A DNA stretch of 64,000 nt from Ustilaginoidea virens (lineage: Eukaryota > Ascomycota > Sordariomycetes > Hypocreales > Clavicipitaceae), in NCBI RefSeq assembly GCF_000687475.1, contig NC_057320.1:4216001-4280000 (forward strand), in the 5' to 3' direction. The translations under genes were made by a program, and so were the position numbers. Under the pieces are notes generated by a model. The model worked only from the letters and a program-made list of their open reading frames with translations, was not told the origin of the DNA and searched no databases. Shown here piece by piece: positions 15,001 through 26,202 of this stretch; position 1 is the first letter of the stretch, and each line of letters begins with the position of its first letter.

Positions 15001-16268
15001 CGGGTGTGGGCGGACGGCACGAGCCCGGTCGATCAGAGCCTGCTGTCGCTGCTGCTCGTCAAGCTCTTCCGCATGGACAGATTCGTACCCGCCGCTGAGC
15101 GCTTCGTCGGACGGGTATTCGGCAGGGAGATTTTTGACGTTGTCGACGACCTGCAAGCGACCGTGACCCAGGTGTCTGCCACGCTGCCCGTCGCGCTGGT
15201 GTCCAGCCCTGGCTTCGATGCTAGCTACAAGGTGGACAATCTGGTGGAGAGGATGAAGGTCAAGTGCACCAACATTGCAATGGGATCCAACGAAGGCGTG
15301 GCCAGCGCCGACAAGGCCATTAGCAACGCGGCCCAAAACGGATCCTGGGTGTTGGTCAAGAACGTCCATTTGGCGCCGACCTGGCTTCAGAGCCTCGAGA
15401 AGCGGATGGAGGCGCTCAACCCTCAAAAGGACTTTAGGCTGTTCCTGTCGATGGAATCAAGCCCCAAGATTCCCGTCAACCTGTTGCGCGCATCTCGCGT
15501 GCTCATGTACGAGCAGCCTGCCGGCGTGCGAGCGAACATGAAGGACTCGATGTCCTCGCTTTCCACTCGAGCTACCAAGAGTCCCGTCGAAAGGACGCGA
15601 CTGTACCTGCTCATCTCGTTTTTGCACGCCGTTGCTCAGGAACGGTTACGATACGCACCGACGCTAGGATGGAAGGGCTTCTGGGAATTCAATGACAGCG
15701 ACGTAAGTAGACGATGGCCCGGCCGGCTCCCGAGGAGCCAGGCGGCGGTTATTTCCGCAACCCACCCCCGTCGTCATTGTACGTCAACACGCTAACCGTG
15801 AGGGGGATGATGGTGATGGGATGACAGTACGAATGTTCGGCATTCATTGTCGACACGTGGCTGGATGGCGTGGCTGGCAACAGAACCAACATAGCGCCGC
15901 AAAACATACCGTGGGAGATGATACGCTATCTGGTGACGGAGACGTATGGCGGAAAAATCGACGACGAAGGCGACTTCAAGCTGCTCGGCCAATTGGTCAC
16001 CTCTCTGCTCACGCCCGATGCGTACGAGGTTGAGCACAAGCTGGTCGACGGCCCAGATGGCGGCCTGCTTGTTCCTTCAGGAACGAGCCTGGAAGAGTTT
16101 AGGGCATGGATCCACAAGCTGCCAGAACGCGAACCGCCGACGTACCTGGGCCTGCCAGCCAATGCGGAGAAGCTGCTCCTCGTGGGCTTGGGGCGCAGCT
16201 TGGTGAGGGATTTGAGACGGGTGACGGAGCTGCTTGATCAGGGGGAGAATCTGGTGACGGACCCTTGA
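3015..16268 (+). CDS. nudA: Cytoplasmic dynein 1 heavy chain
   Basis: This is the minus-end-directed microtubule motor for nuclear and vesicle transport. Exons are 3015-3306, 3401-15702 and 15828-16268, giving 4344 residues, the usual length for ascomycete dynein heavy chains. The first intron (94 nt, GTAAGA...TAG) splits a Val codon; the last (125 nt, GTAAGT...CAG, GCTAAC branch point) is phase 0, and reading through it hits a stop at 15793. P-loops: AAA1 GPAGTGKT at 1941, AAA2 GNSGTGKS at 2234, AAA3 GPPGSGKT at 2599, AAA4 GVSGSGKT at 2941. The AAA1 Walker B region reads CFDEFNR. Residues about 3190-3310 and 3405-3510 are the two strands of the stalk coiled coil, with the microtubule-binding domain between them. 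The N-terminal tail and linker occupy roughly the first 1900 residues. No break was seen. Confidence 0.98.
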
Positions 16269-16470
16269 GCAGAGGGGAAGTCGACGATGCGATGATGGAT
16301 GATGGAAGAGCGTTGGCGGTTTAGTGGAGGAAACTCTGATACCCCGGAGGATGAATGAGGTTGGGCCATTCGCTTTACGTTTTTGTTTCAGTCGCTATTT
16401 GTATCGTTGATTTAGAGATGCAAGCAACCATTTGCCTCTGTGGCGTGTGTCCGAAAGTAACAGAAGGGCT

Positions 16471-16549
16471 GGGAACACGACGGCTGTGAACATGACGGCT
16501 GGGAACATGACGGCTGGGAACATGACGGCTGGGAACATGACGGCTGGGA
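16471..16549. repeat. 15-bp tandem array, 5 copies
   Basis: Unit GGGAACATGACGGCT. The first two copies each differ at one base, the remaining three are identical. It starts 203 nt after the dynein stop codon, so it may lie in its 3' UTR. Confidence 0.95.
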
Positions 16550-16600
16550 TGTGGGATGGACAGGACCCTATCACAGGTGCTGCAAAGTTGAAACGTCTGG

Positions 16601-16650
16601 CCCAGTGAGGCCCAGTGAGGCCCAGTGAGGCCCAGTGAGGCCCATTGCGG
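16601..16650. repeat. 10-bp tandem array, 5 copies
   Basis: Unit CCCAGTGAGG: four perfect copies and one diverged copy. It lies 50 nt beyond the 15-bp array with an unrelated unit. Confidence 0.95.
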
Positions 16651-16690
16651 AAGCACCTGGCCACCAGTCTTTCATCAGCTGTCTGGTTGG

Positions 16691-16737
16691 CAAAAATGGC
16701 AAAGATGGCAAGGATGGCAAAGATGGCAGAGATGGCG
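16691..16737. repeat. 9-bp tandem array, about 5 copies
   Basis: Unit AAAGATGGC with single-base variants. Confidence 0.9.
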
Positions 16738-17296
16738 CCAGACGGACGTGCCGGCACGTTGACGGCCTGCCGTGTTGCCAAGGGCCTGCTCGAGGCTGAA
16801 GCACACCGAGGTACATGACGTGAGCCTCTGTGAGACAGGCCAAGTGACTCTGGCGTGACTGGCGTGATTGGTGGGGCGGGATTGGATTGGGGGAGCCGTG
16901 GAGCCGGGGAGCGGGGTTATTCAATCCATGCCAGTTAGTCTCGGCTGGGGCAAGTGGTGACGTAAGGGTTGCTTGCATGTCTCGATCGCGTCGCCGCGGT
17001 TGGCCAGCTCGCAAAGGCCCGCAGACCTTTTGGGCCAATATCCATCCCCCCACCCCTCTTTGCTTGCATCATTGCTCCCTTGAGCCCGTGACCCGTGACC
17101 CGTGACCCGTGGCCCTCTTTCCCGCCTGTGGTCTGTCTGCCCGCAAAAGCTTGCAGGTGCGCAGTGAACGTTTCGGATTTTCTCCACAGACTCATCATCC
17201 GCGTAGAAGGCAGGGCTCGCCACCAGGCCTCGCCGATGGGGGGGAAGAAAGAACTGGGAAAAGGTGAGGGTGGGTGTGCTTGTGGCCGTGGCGCAC

Positions 17297-17343
17297 ATGG
17301 ATGGATGGATGGATGGATGGATGATGATGATGACGATGATGAT
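17297..17343. repeat. ATGG/ATG microsatellite
   Basis: Six copies of ATGG pass directly into about eight ATG-type trinucleotides. Confidence 0.95.
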
Positions 17344-18318
17344 GGGTGCGATGGGTGCGATGTGTGTGGTGTGTGTGTGGGCAAGGCTTGGGGAAGGTAG
17401 TGAAACTCTTGGCGGTGGCTGCCTAGGTACTTGCCACTGGCGAAGCATGTCGCGAGCCGCTGCGGTTGTGGTGTACGGAGTACGTTCGTTTGCTGTCTGA
17501 TGTTCTGATGTGGGGGAGAAGAGAAACAAGCTTGTTGCGGATGCGGGGCCGAAGCAGGCGTTGGTTGGTTGGGGCATTGATTTCATCATGGCCGGGGGCG
17601 TGGGGAGGGGTGTGGGGATGGGGGGGCTGCGGAGCGGTGGCGGCGGAGCGGTGGCGGCGATGCTTTGGGGAAGTGGGGCAGGAAGGAGCTCCGCTCCAGT
17701 GGTCGGTAGGTAACTTCCCCCGGTAGGTACGCACATCGCCGTCGGACGCGGGAGCCTATTGATTCCATGCCGACGAGACGGGGGGGCGACGTTTGAGTGG
17801 ACTTGGACGACGGGTGGTGCTGTCAGATCCGTCGATTGTAGCGCGGCGATGGCCTTGGCTAGTGGCTTCTGCCTGCTGCCGAACGGCGGGCACCAGCTGG
17901 GCTGGTACTCCGTACTCCACATTCATTCCACTGCGCAGTGCGGAGCACCAAGTACACCCACGACATCAGGACGTCTGGTCTTTGCCAGCTTCCTTCAGCC
18001 CACGAATTGCCTGCGATGCCCACGTTGCCTGCGATGCCCACGATGCCCACGAATTTCTGGCGACGCGCATCATGCTGCGTACCTGTCCGGTATTCACCCC
18101 CCGCCCCCCACCCCTCGTACCCCCCGCTTCAGCCTTTCCAGCCCATCGACGCCCGGGCGATGGGCCTGGCCACATCCATCCAACCTTGCTTGCTTGCGTG
18201 CGTTGTTCAAGCCCCCTCAAACCAGCTTCACCTGTCGTCCCGCGTTGCCCCGATGGTTCTCCCCCGATTCACTCGGGGGCCAAAAAGCTCGAGGGGGCCA
18301 CCGTGAGCTTGGGCTTTA

Positions 18319-18326
18319 ACTATAAG
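18319..18326 (+). promoter_or_regulatory. TATA-like element
   Basis: ACTATAAG lies about 385 nt before the ATG at 18709 and is followed directly by a C/T-rich stretch, the usual fungal TATA plus pyrimidine-box layout. Confidence 0.35.
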
Positions 18327-18708
18327 CCCCCCCTCCCTTTTCCCCCGTCGTCGTCGTCGCCCCCTCCCCCCTTCTGCGGGCTATTTTTTTTTCCCCCGTA
18401 ACATCTCCCTCCCTCCGCTTCTTGTCCCCAGCGCCTTGGCTACCAAATAAAAGCTCTGACCCGCGCCGGTGTTTTGCTTGCCTCGTCACGCGTCGGTCTG
18501 ACCACATCTCGACAAGACTTGGGCTGTCGTTTCCTTTTTTTTTTTGCCCATCTTTTTACGTTTTTCTTCGAGCTACGTCCTTCGGAGTTGGGACGGGACA
18601 GACAGTGAGAACGAACGGGTCTGTGGTTTTTACGGCTTGGGTCGTCTTTGAGCTCGGCTCTTGTGTCGTGACGTTGCCTGTGCGACTGGCCTTGACGACG
18701 TCATCATC

Positions 18709-19977
18709 ATGGCCAACCTCGATGCCTGTAAGTCTTTTCAGTCTTGGATGGAGTGAGGTCTCGAGGGCTGGATTCATTACCGCTGCGGGGCCTTTTTTTT
18801 TTTTTTTTTTTTTGGTCGTCGTCTCTGTTTTCTACTTCCTCGCCCTCCTGCTACCCCTTTTATGCTCGAAACGAAATCAAATGCTGACCCGGCCCAGGGA
18901 ATCCCTTCGGTCGCCGCGAGTCCTACAGCGGCGGCTCCATCTTGACCTACAGGCTCCTGACCCTCCTGACCTGGCTCCTCTCCGTCATCGTGTCCGTTTA
19001 CTATGTCCTCCACGAGCCCAAGGACGGCTTCACCATCCGCCGCCGCATCTGGGACCAGAACGCCCTGTACCGAACCGCCTTCACCATGAACCCTATCCTC
19101 GGCGATGTCTACTGGTTAGTCCCCCCCCCTTCCTTCCCCCTTGATGGACACTTCCTCTACCCCCACGACCCACGGATCCCGTCCGTCGCTGACCGCAACA
19201 CGCTGGGAGAACAGGGTCGGGCTCTTCATCCTCCAGTTCGGGTACATCACCCACCTCTTCTCGCGCAAGCCGGAAGTCGTCAACTGGGCAGCCAGCGTCG
19301 GCAGCCATTTCATACTCAACAACCTCTTCCACTTTGCCTTTGTCATGCTCTTTGTCCGCTCGCATTTTGTCTGGGCCGAGATCATCCTCATTGCCAACTT
19401 TATCAACCTGTCCATTCTGTACTTTCGCCATAACACGTCGCCGCGCTTCATCCATGCCCCGGTGGCGTCTGGGCCGCTGGCGTGGACCTTTGTGGCCATC
19501 TACTGGAACGGCGCCATCATGGTGACGCATCATCACAGCCTGGTGGCCCGCATTTTTGGGAACATCTTTATCTGGTCCATTCTGGCTTACGGCCTGTTCT
19601 TCATCGTGACTTTCAAGGTGAGTAGTTTCCCCATCCTTCAGTACTTTGCTATTGAAATAGAGGAGGAACAAGTAAAATAAATGGGAAGAAAAAAACTCGG
19701 TTGGCAAGGGCACTCTCAGGAAACGAATCTAATCTCGGCCGCGCCTTGGCAGGACTACACCATGGGCTTCGCGCTCAGCATTCTCTCCGCCGCCATTGGG
19801 GTCGCCCAGTTCCAGCGCCAGGTCATTGCCCTGCAGTGGATCTTTGCCTTTGTCATCATGTCCATCCTCTTCCTTGCCACTGTCGGGATTGCCGTACCGG
19901 CCTGGACCGGCAGGGACCACCTCTGGCGACGGTCTCCTCCCGCCGATGCCGAGCGCGCTCCCCTTCTCAACGAGTAA
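18709..19977 (+). CDS. DUF1774-like multi-pass membrane protein
   Basis: Four exons: 18709-18727, 18898-19114, 19215-19617, 19753-19977, giving 287 residues. The first exon encodes only MANLDA plus one base and splices to WNPFGRRESYSGG. Donors are GTAAGT, GTTAGT and GTGAGT, and all acceptors are CAG. The first intron holds a 21-nt T run (18793-18813). The protein has about six hydrophobic segments, starting with LTYRLLTLLTWLLSVIVSVY, a conserved VTHHHSLVARIFGN stretch in the middle, and a polar C-tail ending APLLNE. The N-terminal WNPFGRR and the overall layout match the fungal DUF1774 family as I remember it; no function is known for that family. The membrane location is inferred from hydrophobicity. 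The ATG-proximal splice makes the true start easy to miss in automated annotation. Confidence 0.85.
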
Positions 19978-20693
19978 ACGATGCCGGAACCCAGCAGGCC
20001 GGGGTCAACAAGCCAGGGATGCGACGGATAAGGATGTGTGATATGAAAAGGATGCATAAGAGGAGAGATTCCTCCGTCGGGCAAGGCGCTGCAGGCACCC
20101 ACGATGGACTGTCGTTGGTAAAGGCGGGATTTCACGGTACGGACGATATCTTGGCGGGCTAACTATCGGGTTTTTTTACGCGCAGTTTGTCACGAGATGT
20201 CTTGGGGTATCTGTTGTAGCAGCATCAACGACGTGATGTTTGGATTGGCGTTTCGGATGATTCATGATTTGTCCCATGTTCGTCCTCTTCACGATTTGGA
20301 GACGAGAGAAAAATCAACCTGCCACTTAATTCTGCCAACCGCGTCTGTTGTCACATCTCACTTATCCAGCGCAAGCATATCAACGGCCAATATTAGCATG
20401 TGCCGAGATGGGCCGGCATGAACCTGTTGCCTTGGCGGCTACGGGATGGGAGCCTTTTCTCCGGCTGATGCGACGCCGCACGGGGTCGAATGCGACAAGA
20501 GGCGCCTCGACAGGAAGCAAGAGCGAGCCTCGTTCTTCCAGTCTTGGCCACGGCGGCGGATGATGCCGCAGGTGTGGTGTGATTGTAAACGCGGCGAGGG
20601 GCCCTCCCTGGCAGCGACTATGAACAGCCTGGCTTGGAAGATGCGGATGCTGCCGTGTTGCTGCGCGCATGCGCCATGTCAATGTAACGCATA

Positions 20694-20788
20694 TTTTCTT
20701 CCTCTCCCTTTTCCTCTTCTTCCTCTTCTTTCTCTTTCTCTTCCTCTTCCTCTTCTTACTCTTCTTCCTCTTCTTGGTCTCTTTTTTC
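20694..20788. repeat. Homopyrimidine tract (TTCCTC-like)
   Basis: About 95 nt of nearly uninterrupted C/T on the plus strand, mixing CTTCTT and TTCCTC hexamers. It could adopt triplex DNA. Confidence 0.9.
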
Positions 20789-21619
20789 ATTGCCTTTTGC
20801 GGTCCATTCTCCATGTTCCTCTGGGCATGGCAAACCCCCGGTCTCAACACCGTCCACGGTCAATCCTCGATGGCACCATGCCGTACTACACTTTTGACCC
20901 TCTCACAGCGCCATCTCAGCTGCCAACTGCACCCGCAGCCGCTCACCGGCCCTTTGCCGACAAGCTCTGCCGTCGTCCGTGATTGCGCAGCCCCAGGCAT
21001 AGCCAGCGACTGGAGTGCCGGGCAGAGGCACGGACTGCAGAGCAGCAAGCGACTCGATTCGATTCTTGATGCTGGGCTCCGCAGCGCAATGCCGTGCCAA
21101 CAAACAACACCCCGTCGGGTCAGGTCGAAACGGAGGAAGGGCCGGGGCCGTTGGCTGCGTGGGAGCGAGTGCGTAAAACTTGTTCATCGACACGGCCTTG
21201 CGGCGTCTCTTGCTGCGCAGCGTTTTCGCGTTTTTCCCGGGATTGCAGAAAACAAAGACTGTACGAGTGCGTGGTAGTGATTCTGCTGTCGGTGCCGGCG
21301 AGGGGTGCCGACGAATACATGGCACATGACCCCTTGGTTGTTGTCAAAGACGATGCTACTCCATTCCTTGTGCCATTACCGCATGGACTGGTGGTTGGCA
21401 AAGAGTCGTGGGCTTGGGATGGGAGTAATGGCCATGAGTGGCTTTCGTCCAAGACTGGGAGTCGACGATGATTCGTGTCTGGGAAATACGAGCTTTTGGT
21501 AGGTCGGGACTCGGCACGTGGGTCGGTAGGTGGGTGTACGCTGTGCGCACCTGTCGTCGTGCGGGTCCACTCTCTGGCAACAGTGATGTCACTTACAATC
21601 AGTGCCTATGTACCTACCA

Positions 21620-21657
21620 CCTGTACCTACCTACCTAGGTACCTAGGTACCTACTTA
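21620..21657. repeat. CCTA/GTACCTAGGTAC palindromic repeat
   Basis: Alternating ACCT and AGGT units form overlapping palindromes around GTACCTAGGTAC. Similar but shorter copies occur near 59440 and 60942. Confidence 0.85.
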
Positions 21658-22029
21658 GTCTGCAAGCTGATGCAACACGGTCGTCCGTCATGGCAACAGC
21701 CCATGCACATGCAACTGGCGCCTATGGGCGGCTCGAGCGGCGGCTCGGGCTGATGGGCAGGAGATATTGATTTCAGCTCCTAACTGGCTCCAGCATCTGC
21801 CAGCCATTGCCGCGCTTCGCTTCTGCAGAGGACCAACCAGTGTCGAGGTGCAGGCTACATACAGCCCGATCCGCGGCCCCCACGGGCCCCACCTGGGCAA
21901 GGTCGAATGACGGATGAATTCTGCTTCTACGGAGTACTATGTAGGTAGCTAGCTAATGTCGGAAGCTTCATCAGACGAGGCTTGCCATCCAAGCGTGAGG
22001 CGAAGCTGTTTTCAACGAGTGGAGTTGAG

Positions 22030-22083
22030 GCTAGCCTAGCTAGCCTAGCCTAGCGCCTAGCGCCTGGCACCTGGCGCCTGGCA
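22030..22083. repeat. CTAGC then GCCTGGC degenerate array
   Basis: Repeats of GCCTAG change by single bases into GCCTGG-type units. Confidence 0.8.
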
Positions 22084-22703
22084 GGAGTCAACCGTCGATT
22101 GACGGTAACGGCAACGCCGCAACCAGACAACGGCGTACGGCGAGGCAGCCAAGGCCAGGCAAGGCAGCAAGGCAGCAAGGCTTCCTCCGCCAAACCCCAA
22201 GTCGCTGGGCTGGGCTCCGCCTTCCCCGTCACCATGTCTCACTCAGCCCCCCCAGTTCAATTCATGCGTCCCGACGGTAATGTAATGGTCGTTGTCAAAA
22301 GAAGCAAGTTGACAGCAAACAAGAAAACTCGCCCCCTTGGGTGCTCGGCGCTGCGTATCCCATACGTGTCAGTGTGTTATCGTCCACTTCCATGCTTTGC
22401 GCAGCGCCGCCAAGCGTCCGCGTGGCGCGCCATAAACGTCCCAAAGGCGTCTGTTTCATGTTGCATGACTCGGGATTTTCATCCGCCATAACTCCTGACG
22501 GGCCGGCTTACTACATGCTGGGGGGGGTCCCTGCTGCCTCGCGCCTCCGTCGTATGTATTCGTCAGTTCGAGTTCGAGGTCGAGTCGAGTCTTTTGCTGC
22601 ACACGACAGCCATGCCTTCCTTTCCTTGCGCGGTCGGCGCACGCCCCCCCCCGTCTCGATGGCCCTGTCCCAGTCGAGTCGCAGAAATTGACTCGAGTTT
22701 CTG

Positions 22704-22743
22704 CCGCCCGCCGCCCGCCGCCCGCCGCCCGCCGCTCGCCGCC
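22704..22743. repeat. 7-bp array CCGCCCG, about 6 copies
   Basis: Four perfect copies plus two single-base variants. Confidence 0.95.
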
Positions 22744-23847
22744 CATTGTCGTCACGGGGGGGTCAATGCCTGCTAGAAAATATTGACGTCTGGTCGGTCT
22801 GGTGCGCCGCTTGACCTGCTGGACGGAGACCCCCTTGGGGGCTGTTCGATTCTGCATCCGGAACGGAACAACCAGGAGGCTGGTGTGCAACACGAGATAC
22901 GAATTCGCTTGCCCGTCTCCGCCCGCGCCACAATTGACTGATTGATTATCCATCTGTCTGACTGACTGACTGACTGTCTGACAGCTCCGCAGGCCCATCC
23001 ACGTTGTCAAGGATGTCTGTCTGTCTGCAGCCGGGATCGGGCTCCTCTTTGCCATTTGCCAAGCAGTGGGCCGTCCTTTTTTTAGCCGTGCTGCCTCGGG
23101 GACAAAATGGACAAAAATTTTGCTTCGTGCGATTTGGCCTACGGAGACGGACTTCGGAGACGATGCGTCTTTTTCCCTGCCCTTCTTTCTCTTGCTGATC
23201 GGCCAAACCCGAGATTCTGGAACCCGCCGCATCCCATCGCATCGGTTTTTGGCTGACGCAGAGCTGGCCAGCCTGCCTGCCCAGTGCCCCCATCATCACA
23301 TCACACATCACACACACCCCCCGGCCCGCCCAGCACAGCACAGGCGCAGCACAGGCGCAGCAAGCTGGGCTTGTTCAATCCGGCTTGAACTCTCGTGTCG
23401 CCCCTTTTGCGGATTCCCACAAGCGCACACGCAATACGTTTCGACTTTCACTCACCACTTACCAACTTCACTTACTCCGTACCACGTACCGAGACCCAGT
23501 ACGCTCGTATAGCCAGTACCTACCGAGTACCATCTTTCCATCTCTCGGGCATCGGTACAAGATTCCACGCAGCATCTCCGCCGACACAGCCTGTCTCGGC
23601 CCTGCAGGAGGCGCTCTTATCTCTTGTCGAAATACATGTCTGATCAGGCATCCAATCACTTCTACTCCCCTCCTCCGTCTCTCTCTCTCTCTACCCCCTC
23701 TCTTACTCTTTCTCTTTCTCCATTCTTGGCAATCTCCAAGCACAAGCCTTGCCCGACCATCGCAGTCCCTCCCCGGTCCCACTGCTCGATTCAGTCCTTC
23801 AGTCCTCCTTTCTACAAAACAACGTCGCCTCCCAGCAACCCCCAGCC

Positions 23848-25573
23848 ATGCCCACGAATCACGACAATAGCAGCTACGTTGGCCTGGAAGCAGGACTGCT
23901 GAGCACTCGGGAAGAGGAAAAGATACCGTTTGTCTCGTCCGGACAAGACGAAGAACAGTCGTCCCCAGGACCCCGCCAATTGGAGACCCTGCCGTCCGGG
24001 AAAATGTCTCCCCTCAAGCGAGGCGTCATGATATTCATCATGTGCCTGCTCGCCGGCCTGGGACTTGCTCTGGCCCAGGACACTTCTTTTTCGAAATGCC
24101 TGAGCTGGGCTCCCGGCCGCGGCGATCTTCACTTCATATCCGCTCGATCGCTCCATGCAAAGCGCGATCAAGCCTCGTTAAACAACTCAACTGCTCCGTC
24201 GTCCACAGCCGAACCCCAGCAATCCACGTCCATTGCACCAGTGGCTTCTGCTTCCTCGGCTCGTAAGTTGTTCGCATCCATGCATCTCATCTGCAGTCTG
24301 GTCTCGGCCCATTTTGTGCCACTGGCGCTTCCCCAAGATGCTCACAACAAGCTCCTTTGTAGAAACCTCCGTGGCGGCGACGCCTTCAACAACCAGCAAC
24401 GACCCCCCTCCGTCCTCGTCAAGTCTCGTCCTTGTCCCTAGTAGCACGAGCACTCCGAGTGCGCTGCCGGCCACCTCACTGCCCACAACAACGAATCCCC
24501 TCGCCACTTCAAGCGATGCGATGCCTTCAAGCAGCTCACTCGTCGCCATCACGCAAACAACCTCTCGAGACTCTGGAACATCTTCTTCCCCTGGTACGTC
24601 TTCGACGAGACAAGAGACTGTCTCTGAATCTTCTTCCTCAAGTCTAGCACAACCGTCCTCTTCCACTAGGTCAACCACCGAACAGCCGTCCTCCTCCACC
24701 GGCCTTGCTTCCTCTGCACCTATTTCTAGTATGTGTTGTCCTCGCATGATTCACTGCTTGACCATGACATCCCCTTTGCAATCTCTTGCTACCCTTGCCT
24801 TGAATACCCATCCGCAAAGTGCTTTTCGGACTGCAAATAAGACTTGTTCTCCCTTGTATTTCCCAAACTATGTTTAGTTCAAGATCTATCCCATCCCTTT
24901 TCATCCAGCCATAAAATCCCCACCTCAAACATCCATCTCGCCTTTCTGTGCCTCACCATCCCACACATCTGCATCACGTCGGACTCGGCGCTGAGCATTG
25001 ACACTGGTTACAACGCGACCCTCCAAATCATGCACCACACGTGTCTTTTGCTCAATGCCTAACGTCATTTACAGCAACTTTATCCACAACCTTGAGTTCC
25101 TCAGCATCATTTGCCTCTCCCACATCCTCTAAATCAACTGGTGCGTTTTCCCACTCTATTTTTTCATCACACTTGCTGTGTGTCCTTTTATGCGCAAAGC
25201 TGCCATGAAACCCCAGCTTGAAAGCATTCATGAAAACCCTCTCATGTTTGAAAGAGCACGAAAGATCCATTGCTGACTGACTGGGAAAACAGCCACGTCC
25301 TCGAAGCCGGCACCCAGCTCCCCAAAAATCCAAAGCACCATTACTACTGGACTGGTGGCCACATCTAGTCCGGTGGCGCAGACGCTGACGACCACGCTGC
25401 CTGACGGTGGCACCCTGACCATCACGTCGACTTCGTGGGTTGCTATTCAGCCAACCGGAAAAGCCACCTCGACCTCTCAACCCAAACTCCAGAATGCAGC
25501 TCCCAAGTGTAACGACCACTGGACTCTTTCCCTTTGCGCTGCAGCCGCTGCTCTCGGCTTGCTGCTGATCTAA
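23848..25573 (+). CDS. Ser/Thr-rich, probable GPI-anchored surface protein
   Basis: Exons 23848-24262, 24363-24728, 25075-25140 and 25293-25573 give 375 residues. Donors are GTAAGT, GTATGT and GTGCGT; acceptors are TAG, CAG and CAG, and phases agree throughout. Residues 59-77 (VMIFIMCLLAGLGLALAQ) are a single hydrophobic segment, followed by about 270 residues dominated by Ser and Thr, likely heavily O-glycosylated. The last 20 residues are hydrophobic (LCAAAAALGLLLI) after a Cys/Asn/Asp region, as in GPI-anchor signals. Starting instead at Met53 (24004, AAAATG context) would turn the hydrophobic segment into an ordinary signal peptide and give 323 residues; with the upstream ATG it would be a signal anchor. 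The 346-nt second intron is long and could hide another small exon. Cell-wall or membrane protein is inferred; no family recognised. Confidence 0.75.
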
Positions 25574-26202
25574 ACACGAGGCATCCGGAAATAGCCGGAT
25601 CTCGTTTTGCCATTGATTTGGGAAGATGATTGTTTTAGCATAGCAGGGCGATGTGTGTTCCTTTTAGTGCTTCGGATTTCAGTCATTCTCTCATTTAACG
25701 ATTCACGACTATCTTTAAGGTTATTTTGGTTATTTTGCAAAAGATGAAAATAATAGCGCAGCTATGTCGCGCCGAGCGTTTGGCAGGGATATAGAACATG
25801 CACCAGGGAGAATAATAGGGCTAGACTGGTTAGAGATAATAGTGTCATTGGGATTGGCTATTCGGCATCAAGATATACAATGTTTGGCCGGTGGCTGTGG
25901 GTGGAAGGGCTCCCCGTGTACAATGTGGGAGCACACATGGGAGTACATAATGAGATAGCGTGCTTGAGCATCGGAAACGTTTCGACTCGAAAATGCAATT
26001 CGATGACCAGAGGCAGGGGGAAAAGTGGTGACGCCGTTCCAAGCACACTTTCCATAAAGTACAAGTAGAAGCCCGCTGCAAAACGACAGACCGGTTATCG
26101 TTGCCGGCCTGCAGTTTCCTCGAAGAGGTTGTTGATTGATTCCGCGGACGTGTTGCCGGACGTGCTGCCGGACGTGTTGCCGGACGTGTTGGCCAACATT
26201 GA
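25574..26202. other. Convergent intergenic region
   Basis: Lies between the 3' ends of the GPI-like gene and the FAM32A homologue. It contains a 12-bp array next to the latter's stop codon. No gene is supported; a 123-residue minus frame is not credible. Confidence 0.7.
26146..26193. repeat. 12-bp array GGACGTGTTGCC, 4 copies
   Basis: Copies differ by one base each. It ends 10 nt from the FAM32A stop codon, so it probably lies in that gene's 3' UTR. Confidence 0.9.

Larger units (their letters stand above)
16269..18708. other. Intergenic and leader region of the DUF1774-like gene
   Basis: No gene supported. It holds three adjacent but different tandem arrays (16471-16737), an ATGG/ATG microsatellite (17297-17343), two TACGGAGTA-type motifs (17473-17483 and, inverted, 17905-17915), a short repeat of a GATGCCCACG-like unit near 18008-18052, and a C/T-rich stretch (18320-18420) before the next gene. 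A 333-residue minus frame over 16921-17922 is proline-rich low complexity and not credible. Confidence 0.7.
19978..23847. other. Long intergenic region (3.9 kb), no gene supported
   Basis: Holds a 95-nt pyrimidine tract (20694-20788), a GTACCTAGGTAC palindrome cluster (about 21620-21657), a CTAG/CCTGG degenerate array (22030-22083), a 7-bp array (22704-22743) and two TACGGAGTA-type motifs (21928-21936, and 23473-23482 inverted). The last 200 nt before the next gene are strongly C/T-rich (23660-23730), as expected of a fungal leader. The longest frames (about 180-260 codons) are low complexity, overlap on both strands and show no domain. Confidence 0.65.

Noticed and set aside
14347..15426. 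359-residue minus-strand frame within dynein
   Set aside because: Exact antisense shadow of conserved dynein coding sequence; no domain, arises from GC-rich codon use.
15703..15795. Dynein read through its last intron to a stop at 15793
   Set aside because: Would lose the conserved C-terminal 146 residues; consensus donor, branch point and acceptor plus the YECSAF join show normal splicing.
16921..17922. 333-residue minus frame upstream of the DUF1774-like gene
   Set aside because: Proline/His/Ser low complexity through microsatellites, no domain, no start context.
22456..23232. 258-residue minus frame
   Set aside because: Composed of the CCGCCCG array and neighbouring low-complexity DNA; no domain.
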